Assembly (NCBI RefSeq): GCF_900114045.1 | Contig: NZ_FORQ01000002.1 | Span: 434,001 to 498,000, forward strand | Reading direction: 5' to 3' | Source: Kaistella treverensis | GTDB taxonomy: Bacteria > Bacteroidota > Bacteroidia > Flavobacteriales > Weeksellaceae | Length of the DNA: 64,000 nt | In this document: positions 18,594 to 26,651 of the stretch, piece after piece | How positions within the stretch are numbered: position 1 is the stretch's first letter | Layout of the letters: every line of letters starts with the position of its first letter | Program-made: the position numbers and the translations under genes | The notes under the pieces: generated by a model | Seen by the model: only the letters and a program-made list of their open reading frames with translations | What the model was told of the DNA's origin: nothing | The model's database searches: none

Positions 18594-19126
18594 TGAATCA
18601 GCAGTTAGTAGAAGATTTAGAAAAAACCATCGAAAATATCCCGAATTTTCCGAAAGAGGGAATTCAGTTCAAAGATATTACGCCCATTTTCCTGAATCCG
18701 CAGCTTTACAAAGATGTCATCAGAGATCTTGCGGCGTTCAGCCGTGATAAAATTGATGTGGTTTGCGGAATCGAAAGTCGCGGCTATTTATTTGGAATCG
18801 CCATCGCTGTCGCTTTAGACGTTCCGTTCATTTTAATCCGAAAAAAAGGCAAATTACCACCGCCTTTCGTCGGACAAAAATACGATCTGGAATACGGCTC
18901 CGCCGAAATTGAAATGCGCACCGGCCAGCTGAAACCGAAGCAAAGAGTTTTAATCCACGATGACTTATTAGCAACCGGCGGCACTACAGAAGCGGCAGCG
19001 CTCTTGATAGAAAAGCAGGGTGGTGTGGTTTCGCAGTTCAGCTTTTTAATCGCTTTGAAAGATTTGGGTGGCGAAGAACGCTTGAAAAAATTCAATGCAG
19101 AAGTTCACCAGATTCTGAGTTACTAA
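18593..19126 (+). CDS. apt: Adenine phosphoribosyltransferase
   Basis: Apt converts adenine and PRPP to AMP in purine salvage. The 177-residue protein has the expected length. It shows the N-terminal IPNFPKEGIQFKDITP motif, GIESRGYLFG in the core, the LIRKKGKLP loop, and the PRPP-binding signature VLIHDDLLATGGTTEAA around residues 121-137. The ATG overlaps the preceding stop (TAATG arrangement), pointing to translational coupling with the lipoprotein gene. It is cytoplasmic. Confidence 0.95.
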   Translation: MNQQLVEDLEKTIENIPNFPKEGIQFKDITPIFLNPQLYKDVIRDLAAFSRDKIDVVCGIESRGYLFGIAIAVALDVPFILIRKKGKLPPPFVGQKYDLEYGSAEIEMRTGQLKPKQRVLIHDDLLATGGTTEAAALLIEKQGGVVSQFSFLIALKDLGGEERLKKFNAEVHQILSY

Positions 19127-19200
19127 AAACGAAAAAAATAGTGTGTTTAGCAGGTAAAATTTCGCGGCGGAATGGCGGCTTCTTTTTTAGAAACTTAATT

Positions 19201-19230
19201 TTGTATATCGCTCAAAAACAGTTAAATTTG
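19201..19230 (+). promoter_or_regulatory. Promoter for the TPR protein-ribH unit
   Basis: TTG at 19201-19203 and TAAATTTG at 19223-19230 are separated by 19 bases, an excellent match to the Bacteroidetes consensus. The start codon follows after 21 bases. Confidence 0.65.
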
Positions 19231-19251
19231 CACTTCAATTTTTATTAAATT

Positions 19252-19962
19252 ATGGCAAAACAGAGACCTCACATCAACAAAAACGATATGGAAGGTAAGG
19301 AAACGGTAGAAGTTTTCAAAGATTTAGATCGCGGTGCTTTAGATACCGAAAGATTTCTGGAAAAAAATGCAAAACTTCTGACCATCATTTTTGGTGCTTT
19401 AGTGATCGCTGTATTGGGCTTTTTTGCGTACAAACAGTTTTACGTGCAGCCGCGCAATGAAGAAGCAACTTTAAGCTATTTGTCTGCACAAAAAAATCTT
19501 GCCGAAGGTAAAACCGATTTAGCTTTAGGTGGAAAAAGTGCTGCAAACCCAGGATATTTAGGAACTTTCAAAGATTATTCAGATACTGAAGTTGGTAAAC
19601 TTTCTGCTTATAATGCAGGATTAATTAAATTCAAAGAAGGTAAATATCAGGAAGCTTACGATTTGTTAGACAATTTTTCCAGCGACAGCAAAGTTTTAAC
19701 TGCTTTGAAATATGGCGCAATGGCCGACAGCCAGTCTAATTTAAATAAAAACGAAGATGCGTTATCACTTTTAGATAAAGCAATTTCTGCAAGCGACGAT
19801 CCGTACACGAAATATTATTTTACCAGAAAAGCCGGAACTTTAGCTCTTGCAATGAAGAAAAATGCGGAAGCAAAAAAATATTTCTCTACAATCGAGGAAA
19901 AATATGAAGATTACGATAACGGCATGTCTGACGCGTACATTGAAATGGTAAAATATTTCTAA
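19252..19962 (+). CDS. Membrane-anchored tetratricopeptide repeat protein
   Basis: A 236-residue protein with one membrane segment at about residues 44-63 (LLTIIFGALVIAVLGFFAYKQFY) and a C-terminal region with TPR-like helical pairs, for example YNAGLIKFKEGKYQEAYDLL and YFTRKAGTLALAMKKNAEAKKYFSTI. The topology resembles YfgM-type proteins that work at the periplasmic face of the inner membrane in envelope protein folding. That link is by architecture only. It has its own promoter and is followed after 11 bases by ribH. Confidence 0.75.
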   Translation: MAKQRPHINKNDMEGKETVEVFKDLDRGALDTERFLEKNAKLLTIIFGALVIAVLGFFAYKQFYVQPRNEEATLSYLSAQKNLAEGKTDLALGGKSAANPGYLGTFKDYSDTEVGKLSAYNAGLIKFKEGKYQEAYDLLDNFSSDSKVLTALKYGAMADSQSNLNKNEDALSLLDKAISASDDPYTKYYFTRKAGTLALAMKKNAEAKKYFSTIEEKYEDYDNGMSDAYIEMVKYF

Positions 19963-19973
19963 AAAAATATAAA

Positions 19974-20456
19974 ATGGCAACTGTAAATCTTTCAGATTAT
20001 CAACCATTAAAAATCAGCGATGCCAGTTCTTTTAGAATTGGCATTGTTGTTTCCGAATGGAATGATTTTGTAACCGACAACCTGCGCGATGGTGCGCTGG
20101 AAACACTGCTAAAAGAAGGGATAAAAGAAGATCATATTAAAATCTTCAACGTGCCGGGTGCTTTTGAGCTTAATTATGCGACGATGCAACTCTGTAAAAC
20201 CGGCTATTTCGATGCGGTAATTGCAATTGGCTGCGTCATCCGCGGCGAAACACCACATTTTGATTATGTTTGTTCCGCAGTTGCGCAGGGAATTAAAGAT
20301 TGCAATATTCTGACGGATGTTCCGGCAATTTTTTGCCTTTTAACTGATGATACCAAAGAGCAATCGATTGCCAGAAGCGGTGGCCTGCTCGGAAATAAAG
20401 GAATTGAAGCGGCCGTTACAGCAATGCAGATGGTTGCTTTCAAACGAGATTTGTAA
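19974..20456 (+). CDS. ribH: 6,7-dimethyl-8-ribityllumazine synthase
   Basis: RibH condenses 5-amino-6-ribitylaminouracil with 3,4-dihydroxybutanone phosphate, the step before riboflavin. The 160-residue length is typical. Motifs include RIGIVVSEWNDFVTDNL, the substrate-binding NVPGAFELNYA, and the catalytic loop AIGCVIRGETPHFDYVC with the conserved RGETxHFD. It sits directly after the TPR gene; other rib genes are not in the window, and no FMN riboswitch is seen upstream. Confidence 0.95.
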   Translation: MATVNLSDYQPLKISDASSFRIGIVVSEWNDFVTDNLRDGALETLLKEGIKEDHIKIFNVPGAFELNYATMQLCKTGYFDAVIAIGCVIRGETPHFDYVCSAVAQGIKDCNILTDVPAIFCLLTDDTKEQSIARSGGLLGNKGIEAAVTAMQMVAFKRDL

Positions 20457-20488
20457 AGTCCGACTAGGTAGAATTAAATTTGTTTAGA

Positions 20489-21232
20489 GTGAAAAAAGCA
20501 GTCATCATTCCTTGCTATAATGAATCTTCGCGGCTGCCGGTCGACGGATATTCTGCGTTTTTAAAGGGGAATAATCACTGTAAAATAGTTTTCGTGAATG
20601 ATGGTTCCACCGATGATACTTTAAGCATTCTTCAGCGACTACAACTAAATTTTCCGGAAAACGTTCAAATTATCGACTTGCCCGAAAACGGAGGTAAAGC
20701 TGCTGCGGTGCGGGCCGGAATGTTGGCTAGTAGCGATGCTGGCTTCGAAAAGCTTGGCTATCTCGACGCTGATCTTGCCACGTCACTTGAAGAATGGCTT
20801 GCAATTTCTAACAAGATTTCGGATGAAATTGTCTTTGCTTTTGGCTCCCGAATTTCTAAAATCGACAACTTCATTTCACGAAAAAAATACCGTCACTATT
20901 CCGGGCGGGTGATCGCTACTTTTATTTCCGAAGCTTTGGGAATTGCGGTTTATGACACGCAGTGTGGGTGCAAAGTTTTCCGTGCAGACATGGTGAGGGC
21001 GCTTTTTGAAGATAAATTTATCTCGAAATGGCTGTTTGATGTCGAGATTTTTTTCCGGCTGAAAAATATCCTTGGCGGACCAAAAATGTCGCAGTTCTGC
21101 CGTGAAATTCCTCTCGAACGTTGGCAGGACGTTGAAGAGTCCAAAGTTAAATTCACTTACTTCTTTAAGCTTTGGATCGATCTTTTTTTAATCGCTAAAA
21201 AATACCGAAATGCAGAAAACAGCATTTTATAA
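20489..21232 (+). CDS. Polyprenyl-phosphate glycosyltransferase (GT2, GtrB/DPG-synthase-like)
   Basis: A 247-residue family 2 glycosyltransferase of the dolichyl-phosphate beta-glucosyltransferase type. It opens with KKAVIIPCYNESSRLP, has VFVNDGSTDDTL for nucleotide binding and YLDADLAT as the metal-binding DxD region, then the FGSRI and YDTQCGCKVF motifs of this subgroup. GTG at 20489 is the preferred start because it places VKKAVIIPCYNE at the N-terminus; a TTG at 20480 is possible. It overlaps the next gene by 23 bases, suggesting it makes the lipid-linked sugar donor that the GT39 enzyme uses. Confidence 0.8.
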   Translation: MKKAVIIPCYNESSRLPVDGYSAFLKGNNHCKIVFVNDGSTDDTLSILQRLQLNFPENVQIIDLPENGGKAAAVRAGMLASSDAGFEKLGYLDADLATSLEEWLAISNKISDEIVFAFGSRISKIDNFISRKKYRHYSGRVIATFISEALGIAVYDTQCGCKVFRADMVRALFEDKFISKWLFDVEIFFRLKNILGGPKMSQFCREIPLERWQDVEESKVKFTYFFKLWIDLFLIAKKYRNAENSIL

Positions 21233-22595
21233 TTCAACCAAATTCTACAAGATCGCGCTTGTTTGCTTAATTGTTACGCGTTTAATTTTAAATGCGCTGA
21301 TTCCGCTAATGGACCAAACGGAAGCCCGCTATGCGGAAATTGCCAGACTGATGGCCGAAACCGGCAACTGGGTTACACCGCAGATTGACTATAATACACC
21401 GTTTTGGGCGAAACCTCCACTTTCTACATGGCTTTCCGCTTTATCAATCAAAGTTTTTGGAGTTAATGAATTCGCCGTGCGTTTTCCTGCTTTTGCAATT
21501 TCTATGTTGCTGATATTGCTATTGAAACCATTTGCCAAACGCGCAAACCTTCCGCTGGTTATACCTGCTTTTATTCTCTTTACGCTGCCGGAATTTTTAT
21601 TGCATGTCGGGGTAGTTTCCACAGATATGACTCTGTTGCTCACTATTACGCTGATGATGGTTTCTTTTTGGGAAACCATGAACGGTGGAAAGCGTTATTG
21701 TGGATATCTTTTCTTTGTGGCAATAGGGCTCGGATTTTTAGCAAAAGGGCCTATTATTTTGCTGTTGACAGGTCCGCCGCTATTCGCGTGGACGGTTTGG
21801 TTTAAATCATTTCGAAAACTTTTAGCTTTTCCGTGGTTTATCGGTGTGCTGCTTGTCATCGCCGTGGCGCTGCCGTGGTATTATCTTGCTGAAAAAACAA
21901 CACCGGGATTTCTGGAGTACTTTTTTGTTGGTGAGCATTACAAACGGTTTTTCGATGCTTCCTGGAAGGGTGATAAATATGGTTTTCCGAAAATCCAGCC
22001 TTTTGGTATTATCTGGGTTTTTCTGTTTTCACTGGCACTGCCCTGGATTATTTTTTTCGCAAATAAGGCTGTCAAACAACCAAAATTAATTCTTCAAGAC
22101 CGTTGGCTTTTATTTCTAGCGCTGTGGGTTTTGTGGACTCCGCTGTTTTTCACCTCATCGAAAAGTCTCATCCACACTTATATTTTGCCGTGCTGCGTTC
22201 CGCTTGCGCTGTTTGTGGCAACTTATTGGGACAGCATTAAATACAAAAAAGCGTACGTCTGGTCCGCACTTGTTGTTCCGATACTTTCGGTTCTTATTAT
22301 CCTGCTTTATTTTGTTCCCGGAGTTTTTGAAAACAATACTAATACTGATAAGTACATTTTAAAAAATTATAAAGGTGAAAAACTCTTCTACCTCGGAGAG
22401 AAAACGTATTCAAGCCAGTTTTACAGCAAAGGTCGCGTTAAAACTGTTCCGGTTGAAAAGTTAGACAGCCTGAAAAGCGCCGACAAAAACTTCCTTTTAC
22501 TGGTCCGTAAACGAAATCTGGAATCAGTGCAAAATTCCCCCGAAATGATAAAGCTGGACGAAAGTCGGAAAAGTATTTTGTTTAAAGTAAAATAG
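21210..22595 (+). CDS. GT39/ArnT-like membrane glycosyltransferase
   Basis: A 461-residue polytopic enzyme of the GT-C fold (ArnT/PMT-like), which transfers a sugar from a polyprenyl phosphate carrier to an acceptor on the outer face of the inner membrane. The first periplasmic loop has the acidic motif MDQTEARYAEIARLM, as in ArnT, followed by GNWVTPQIDYNTPFWAKPPL. About ten membrane helices precede a soluble C-terminal domain from residue 380. It is paired by overlap with a polyprenyl-phosphate sugar synthase. The acceptor (lipid A, protein or polysaccharide) is not known. Confidence 0.82.
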   Translation: MQKTAFYNSTKFYKIALVCLIVTRLILNALIPLMDQTEARYAEIARLMAETGNWVTPQIDYNTPFWAKPPLSTWLSALSIKVFGVNEFAVRFPAFAISMLLILLLKPFAKRANLPLVIPAFILFTLPEFLLHVGVVSTDMTLLLTITLMMVSFWETMNGGKRYCGYLFFVAIGLGFLAKGPIILLLTGPPLFAWTVWFKSFRKLLAFPWFIGVLLVIAVALPWYYLAEKTTPGFLEYFFVGEHYKRFFDASWKGDKYGFPKIQPFGIIWVFLFSLALPWIIFFANKAVKQPKLILQDRWLLFLALWVLWTPLFFTSSKSLIHTYILPCCVPLALFVATYWDSIKYKKAYVWSALVVPILSVLIILLYFVPGVFENNTNTDKYILKNYKGEKLFYLGEKTYSSQFYSKGRVKTVPVEKLDSLKSADKNFLLLVRKRNLESVQNSPEMIKLDESRKSILFKVK

Positions 22596-22667
22596 TTTGC
22601 GGCGGCGTCCTCTTAATTGATAACTAGGTATATTTTTTGTTAATGTAAAAAATTAAAATAAACTATT

Positions 22668-23522
22668 ATGAAATGGACAAATGATAGAAGTGGGAATGTA
22701 GATGACAGACGAGGCTCCGGCGGGGGCGGCATGCTTGTCGGTGGTGGTTTGGGAACCTTAATTATCGCAGCAATCATATTTTTTCTGGGTGGTGATCCGT
22801 CCGCTATTTTATCTTCGGGGACTGGCAGTGCTGGTCCGGCGACCGAACAGCGCGACTTAACAACTGAAGAACTTAAAGTTCGCGATTTTGTCGAAATGGT
22901 GACCGCTGAAAACGAGCAGACTTGGACTAAAATTTTTCAGGAAAACGGCATGCAGTACGAAGCCGCGAAAGTGGTGATGTTTGAAGATGTAACACAATCC
23001 GGTTGTGGCACAGCGCAGGCTGCAATGGGCCCATTTTACTGTCCCGCAGACCAAACCGTATATATGGATATGAGTTTCTTTAAAGAACTGGAGCAGCGTT
23101 TTGGTGCTCAGGTAACCGAGTTTTCAATAGCTTACGTAATGGCGCATGAAATCGGGCATCATGTGCAGACGCTTTTAGGAACCACCCAAAAAGTAAACCA
23201 GTTGCGAAACAGCGGTAGGTATTCTCAAACTGACATGAACCGCGTTTCTGTGGCAACAGAGCTACAGGCGGATTTTTATGCCGGAGTTTGGGCAAAACAA
23301 ACCGATAATCGGGAAAATATTCTAGAACCTGGTGATATTGAGTCTGCAATTTCTGCAGCCGAAGCCGTTGGTGATGATAATATTCAGAAACGTTCGCAAG
23401 GTTATGTGAACCAGGAAGGTTTTACACACGGAAGTTCTGCACAGCGTAAAGAATGGTTTATGAAAGGTTATAACACGGGAGACATTCGTCAGGGAGATAC
23501 TTTCAACGCTTTATTAAATTAG
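22668..23522 (+). CDS. Neutral zinc metallopeptidase (YpfJ-like)
   Basis: A 284-residue membrane-anchored zinc peptidase. The Gly-rich N-terminal part DRRGSGGGGMLVGGGLG precedes a membrane segment near residues 25-44. The zinc site is HEIGHH near residue 161, followed by the conserved ELQADFYAGVWA with the third ligand. QRKEWFMKGYNTGDIRQGDTF near the C-terminus is characteristic of the YpfJ family. The substrate is unknown. The gene appears to be transcribed alone and ends at a strong terminator. Confidence 0.88.
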   Translation: MKWTNDRSGNVDDRRGSGGGGMLVGGGLGTLIIAAIIFFLGGDPSAILSSGTGSAGPATEQRDLTTEELKVRDFVEMVTAENEQTWTKIFQENGMQYEAAKVVMFEDVTQSGCGTAQAAMGPFYCPADQTVYMDMSFFKELEQRFGAQVTEFSIAYVMAHEIGHHVQTLLGTTQKVNQLRNSGRYSQTDMNRVSVATELQADFYAGVWAKQTDNRENILEPGDIESAISAAEAVGDDNIQKRSQGYVNQEGFTHGSSAQRKEWFMKGYNTGDIRQGDTFNALLN

Positions 23523-23548
23523 AAAAAAATGCTCCTATAGCACCGAAA

Positions 23549-23580
23549 AAAACCACCGAACAAAATGTTCGGTGGTTTTT
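23549..23580. terminator. Terminator after the zinc peptidase
   Basis: AACCACCGAAC and GTTCGGTGGTT form an 11-base stem with a 5-base loop and a T-run between convergent genes. Confidence 0.82.
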
Positions 23581-23606
23581 AAATATATGAATGTAAATTG
23601 CGTTTT

Positions 23607-23864
23607 TTAATAGCCTTGATTCATGCCGGTCTCTGGACTAGTGGCATTGGTACTGGTAGTTTCGCTAACTTTATCTTTAACCTGTGAAGTCAGATCTGAA
23701 GCTTTTGACTTGATGTCGTTCCCCCACTGGTTGAAATTATCTTTAGCGGTGTTTACTTTGTCCTTTACCATTTGCTTTTCTTCCGGACTGGAATTTTTAT
23801 ATTTCCACCATGCAACTGCACCTAATCCTAATAATGCTAACAAGCCGTTTGTCTTGGTTCCCAT
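23607..23864 (-). CDS. Small YtxH-like stress-type protein
   Basis: An 85-residue protein with an N-terminal hydrophobic segment (residues 6-20, NGLLALLGLGAVAWWKYK) and a hydrophilic, helical remainder rich in Lys, Asp, Ser and Thr, like YtxH/general-stress proteins. A Met/Asn/Gly tail ends the protein. Its leader of about 100 bases is similar to that of the minus-strand gene at 30004-30270, another small hydrophilic protein, which suggests common control. No catalytic motif is seen. Confidence 0.7.
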   Translation of the reverse strand: MGTKTNGLLALLGLGAVAWWKYKNSSPEEKQMVKDKVNTAKDNFNQWGNDIKSKASDLTSQVKDKVSETTSTNATSPETGMNQGY

Positions 23865-23947
23865 AACTTTAATTTTTAATTATTTAATGAATAAAATTTT
23901 AAATTGATAGCATCTAATATGTAAATTTTGTGCCAATTCACCTTCTG

Positions 23948-23968
23948 CAATGCTAAAATTTTGTTAAT
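23948..23968 (-). promoter_or_regulatory. Shared upstream element, copy 1
   Basis: On the minus strand this reads as TTAACAAAA, two bases, TTAG, one base, AT. The same spaced pattern occurs at 30348-30368 at nearly the same distance (84 versus 78 bases) before another small minus-strand gene. It does not fit TAnnTTTG, so it may be an activator site or an alternative sigma promoter. Confidence 0.4.
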
Positions 23969-23980
23969 ATCTATAATTAA

Positions 23981-24010
23981 AAATTCCGCCCTAAAAGAGC
24001 GGAATTTTTT
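23981..24010. terminator. Terminator after pruA
   Basis: AAATTCCGC and GCGGAATTT arms surround a 9-base loop, with T-rich flanks in the minus-strand direction, just past the pruA stop. Confidence 0.75.
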
Positions 24011-24024
24011 AATTTAAAATTAGT

Positions 24025-25650
24025 TTAACCTAAATAAGGATATTTATAATCTTTTGCAGAAACGAAAGTTTCTTTAATACTTCGAACGGAAACCCAACGC
24101 AGCAAATTCATTTTTGAACCTGCTTTATCATTGGTTCCGGAAGCACGCGCGCCACCAAACGGCTGCTGACCAACAACCGCACCGGTTGGCTTGTCGTTGA
24201 TGTAGAAGTTTCCGGCAGCATTTTCAAGCGCTTTATAAGCTTCAGCAATCGCGTAACGGTCCTGCGCAAATACAGCTCCTGTCAAAGAATATGGTGAAGT
24301 TTCGTCAACCAGTTTCAAAGTTTCATTCCATTCAGCATCTTCGTAAACGTAAACGGAAAGAATCGGCCCAAAAATTTCCTCACAAACCGACTCATATTTC
24401 GGATTTTTTGTTTCGATAACCGTTGGTTCTACAAACCAGCCTTTGCTGTCATCGCATTTACCACCGATGATTACTTCAGCGTCGCTGGAGTTTTCGGCTC
24501 TTTCGATGTATCCTTTACATTTTTTAAAAGAATTTTCATCGATTACCGCATTAACAAAGTTCGAAGGATCTTCCGGACTTCCTACTTTAATGGTTTTCAT
24601 TTGTTTTTCCATCACCGCTTTTACATCTGCCCACAAAGATTGTGGAATATACGCACGGGAAGCAGCTGAACATTTTTGACCTTGATATTCGAATGCACCA
24701 CGCACCAGGCCGGTCGCTACAGCATCAACATTCGCAGACGGATGAGCAACCACGAAATCTTTTCCGCCAGTTTCACCCACGATTCGCGGGTAGGTTTTGT
24801 ACTGGTGAATATTGTCGCCGATGGTTTTCCACATGCTTTGAAAAACTTTGGTAGAACCTGTGAAGTGCAATCCTGCAAAATCCGGATGTGCCAAAACTTT
24901 CTCTGCAGTTTCTTTCCCATCGGTGAAAATCATATTGATAACACCGTCTGGTAAACCAGCTTCGGTTAAAATATCCATAATGACTTTTGCGGAGTAAATT
25001 TGCTTGTCAGAAGGTTTCCACACAACAACATTTCCCATCAAAGCCATACAAGTTGGTAAGTTCCCGGAAATTGCTGTAAAGTTAAACGGAGTTACCGCAA
25101 AGCAAAATCCTTCCAGAGGTCTGTATTCCGATCTGTTCCAGATTCCGTTATCAGAAATTGGCTGTTCACTATATAAATCCGTCATGAATTCTACATTGAA
25201 TCTTAAAAAGTCAATAAATTCACAAGCTGCATCAATTTCCGCCTGATGCACATTTTTACTTTGTCCGATCATAGTCGCTGCATTCAAGCGGTCGCGGTAC
25301 GGACCAGCAATTAAATCTGCAGCTTTTAAGAATATTGCTGCACGTTGTTCCCAACCTAAATTATTCCATTTTTCTTTTGCGGTTAATGCAGCATTGATGG
25401 CGTCATCAACATGCTGCATGGTTCCTTTGTGGTACACGCCTAAATTATGTTGGTGATCCTGTGGTGAAGTAATCACGACTTCATCGCCGGTTGTAACCTC
25501 TTTACCATCAATCACCATCGGGATATTCATTTTTTCTTTCCACATTTCTTTGTAGGTGGCAATCAGTGATTTTACCTCATCAGATCCTGGTTCATAGCTT
25601 CTTACGGGCTCGTTTATAGCTAAAGGAACTTGGGAAATTGCTTTTGACAT
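24025..25650 (-). CDS. pruA: L-glutamate gamma-semialdehyde dehydrogenase
   Basis: PruA (1-pyrroline-5-carboxylate dehydrogenase) oxidises glutamate semialdehyde to glutamate with NAD+, the second step of proline breakdown. The 541-residue protein is the stand-alone type found in eukaryotes and Bacteroidetes. It shows FAVTPFNFTAISGNLP, HFTGSTKVF, the catalytic Glu in VGETGGKDFV, and the catalytic Cys in YQGQKCSAASRAY. The late PTVIETKNPKYESVCEEIFGPILSVYVY segment is also typical. No proline dehydrogenase gene is adjacent. It has its own promoter at 25687-25716. Confidence 0.95.
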   Translation of the reverse strand: MSKAISQVPLAINEPVRSYEPGSDEVKSLIATYKEMWKEKMNIPMVIDGKEVTTGDEVVITSPQDHQHNLGVYHKGTMQHVDDAINAALTAKEKWNNLGWEQRAAIFLKAADLIAGPYRDRLNAATMIGQSKNVHQAEIDAACEFIDFLRFNVEFMTDLYSEQPISDNGIWNRSEYRPLEGFCFAVTPFNFTAISGNLPTCMALMGNVVVWKPSDKQIYSAKVIMDILTEAGLPDGVINMIFTDGKETAEKVLAHPDFAGLHFTGSTKVFQSMWKTIGDNIHQYKTYPRIVGETGGKDFVVAHPSANVDAVATGLVRGAFEYQGQKCSAASRAYIPQSLWADVKAVMEKQMKTIKVGSPEDPSNFVNAVIDENSFKKCKGYIERAENSSDAEVIIGGKCDDSKGWFVEPTVIETKNPKYESVCEEIFGPILSVYVYEDAEWNETLKLVDETSPYSLTGAVFAQDRYAIAEAYKALENAAGNFYINDKPTGAVVGQQPFGGARASGTNDKAGSKMNLLRWVSVRSIKETFVSAKDYKYPYLG

Positions 25651-25686
25651 ATTTTAAATATTTTTATTGATAAATTTTGAATGTTA

Positions 25687-25716
25687 CAAAGTTACGGGAT
25701 TTAAAGCGATGGTCAA
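25687..25716 (-). promoter_or_regulatory. Promoter for pruA
   Basis: On the minus strand a TTG (complement of 25714-25716) is followed after 19 bases by TAACTTTG (complement of 25687-25694). The start codon is 36 bases further on. Confidence 0.6.
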
Positions 25717-25731
25717 AATTGAAAAAAAGGC

Positions 25732-26385
25732 TCAAACCTTGACCAAAATTTTGTCGCACACCATTTTACTCAACACGATTTTGCTTTCATCGTCTTTTGC
25801 AATCGTCATCGATTCGTCGTATTTTTCGATGTCTAAAACCGTGAGAATTTTTCCGAGTTCGAGTTCTTTGCTGTTCAGATAATTTAAGAAATCATCATCA
25901 GAAACAGTTACTGCGCTGAAAGTTACGGTGTCGCCCTTTTTGGATTCGCTCAGTTTTTTCAGGTCTAAAGAGATTATATTTCCATCTTTGTTTGGTATTG
26001 GTTCGCCGTGCGGATCAAATTTCGGGAACTGCAGCAGCTCGTCCATTTTATCAAAAAACATTTCCGAATGCACGTGTTCCAGCTGTTCCGCGATTTCGTG
26101 CACGTTTTCCCAGCCGAAATTCATTTTTTCCACCAGAAACATTTCGGTCAACCGGTGTTTTCTGACGATTAAAGCGGCTTCTTTTTTTCCAAGTGCAGTG
26201 ATGATGAGCGGCTTATACGTTTCATAAATTACCCAACCTTTCTGCGCAAATTTTTTCATCATGTTATTCACGCTCGGCATTTTCACATTCAAAAACTTGC
26301 TTAATTCGTTTACGGTGACTGAATTATCGTCTTTCAGTAGGTGAAAAATAGCTTTAAGGTAATTTTCTTCGGTAAGTGAAATCAT
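25732..26385 (-). CDS. DtxR/MntR-family metal-dependent regulator
   Basis: A 217-residue metalloregulator with an N-terminal winged helix (LTEENYLKAIFHLLKDDNSVTVNELSKFLNVKMPSVNNMMKKF split over two helices) and a dimerisation/metal-binding domain with HRLTEMFLVEKM, VHEIAEQLEHVHSEMFF and DPHGEPIP. The C-terminal 70 residues look like an SH3-like FeoA domain. Such proteins repress manganese or iron uptake genes when the metal is abundant; which metal is not clear from sequence. A 14-base perfect palindrome directly upstream (26398-26411) could be its own operator. Confidence 0.87.
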   Translation of the reverse strand: MISLTEENYLKAIFHLLKDDNSVTVNELSKFLNVKMPSVNNMMKKFAQKGWVIYETYKPLIITALGKKEAALIVRKHRLTEMFLVEKMNFGWENVHEIAEQLEHVHSEMFFDKMDELLQFPKFDPHGEPIPNKDGNIISLDLKKLSESKKGDTVTFSAVTVSDDDFLNYLNSKELELGKILTVLDIEKYDESMTIAKDDESKIVLSKMVCDKILVKV

Positions 26386-26397
26386 ATGTTAGACAAT

Positions 26398-26411
26398 GTT
26401 TTGTACAAAAC
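26398..26411. promoter_or_regulatory. Candidate operator of the DtxR/MntR-type regulator
   Basis: GTTTTGTACAAAAC is a perfect 14-base palindrome 12 bases upstream of the regulator start codon. It is nested inside wider ATGTTAG / CTAACAT arms (26386-26392 and 26411-26417). Size and location fit a dimeric repressor site; the match to a known DtxR-family box was not tested. Confidence 0.5.
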
Positions 26412-26431
26412 TAACATTTTTTAAAATGAAC

Positions 26432-26461
26432 GAAAGCGCGCAAAAATTTTGCGCGCTTTCT
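26432..26461. terminator. Strong hairpin between divergent genes
   Basis: CGAAAGCGCGCAAAA pairs with TTTTGCGCGCTTTC to give a very stable stem with almost no loop. It lacks a clear T-run on either strand and lies upstream of both flanking genes, so a normal terminator role is doubtful. Between it and the next gene (26462-26639) I see only AT-rich DNA. Confidence 0.45.
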
Positions 26462-26639
26462 CTTCAAATACATAAAATGAAATAAAAAATCTTCCTTCAA
26501 ATAAAACAGCGCTTATAAAAAGAATGATATGAAAAGGTTAAAGGTTGGTTAGCTGTAATAGCTTATCAAAGGTGAGATTTTAATTAAAAAAAATACGCGT
26601 GATTTAACCCGATCTTTTAGTTTTTTAGACCCATTTGTG

Positions 26640-26647
26640 TAAATTTG
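26640..26647 (+). promoter_or_regulatory. Promoter -7 box very close to the threonine aldolase start
   Basis: TAAATTTG ends four bases before the ATG at 26652. With the usual box-to-start distance, transcription would begin at or next to the start codon, giving a leaderless message. Confidence 0.5.
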
Positions 26648-26651
26648 GTTA

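Noticed and set aside
19127-19200. Further copy of the dispersed repeat after apt
   Set aside because: GTTTAGCAGGTAAAATTT is similar to the core, but the rest of the unit is missing and the match is short.
19127-19251. FMN riboswitch controlling ribH
   Set aside because: No conserved FMN aptamer sequence is visible before the TPR gene or ribH.
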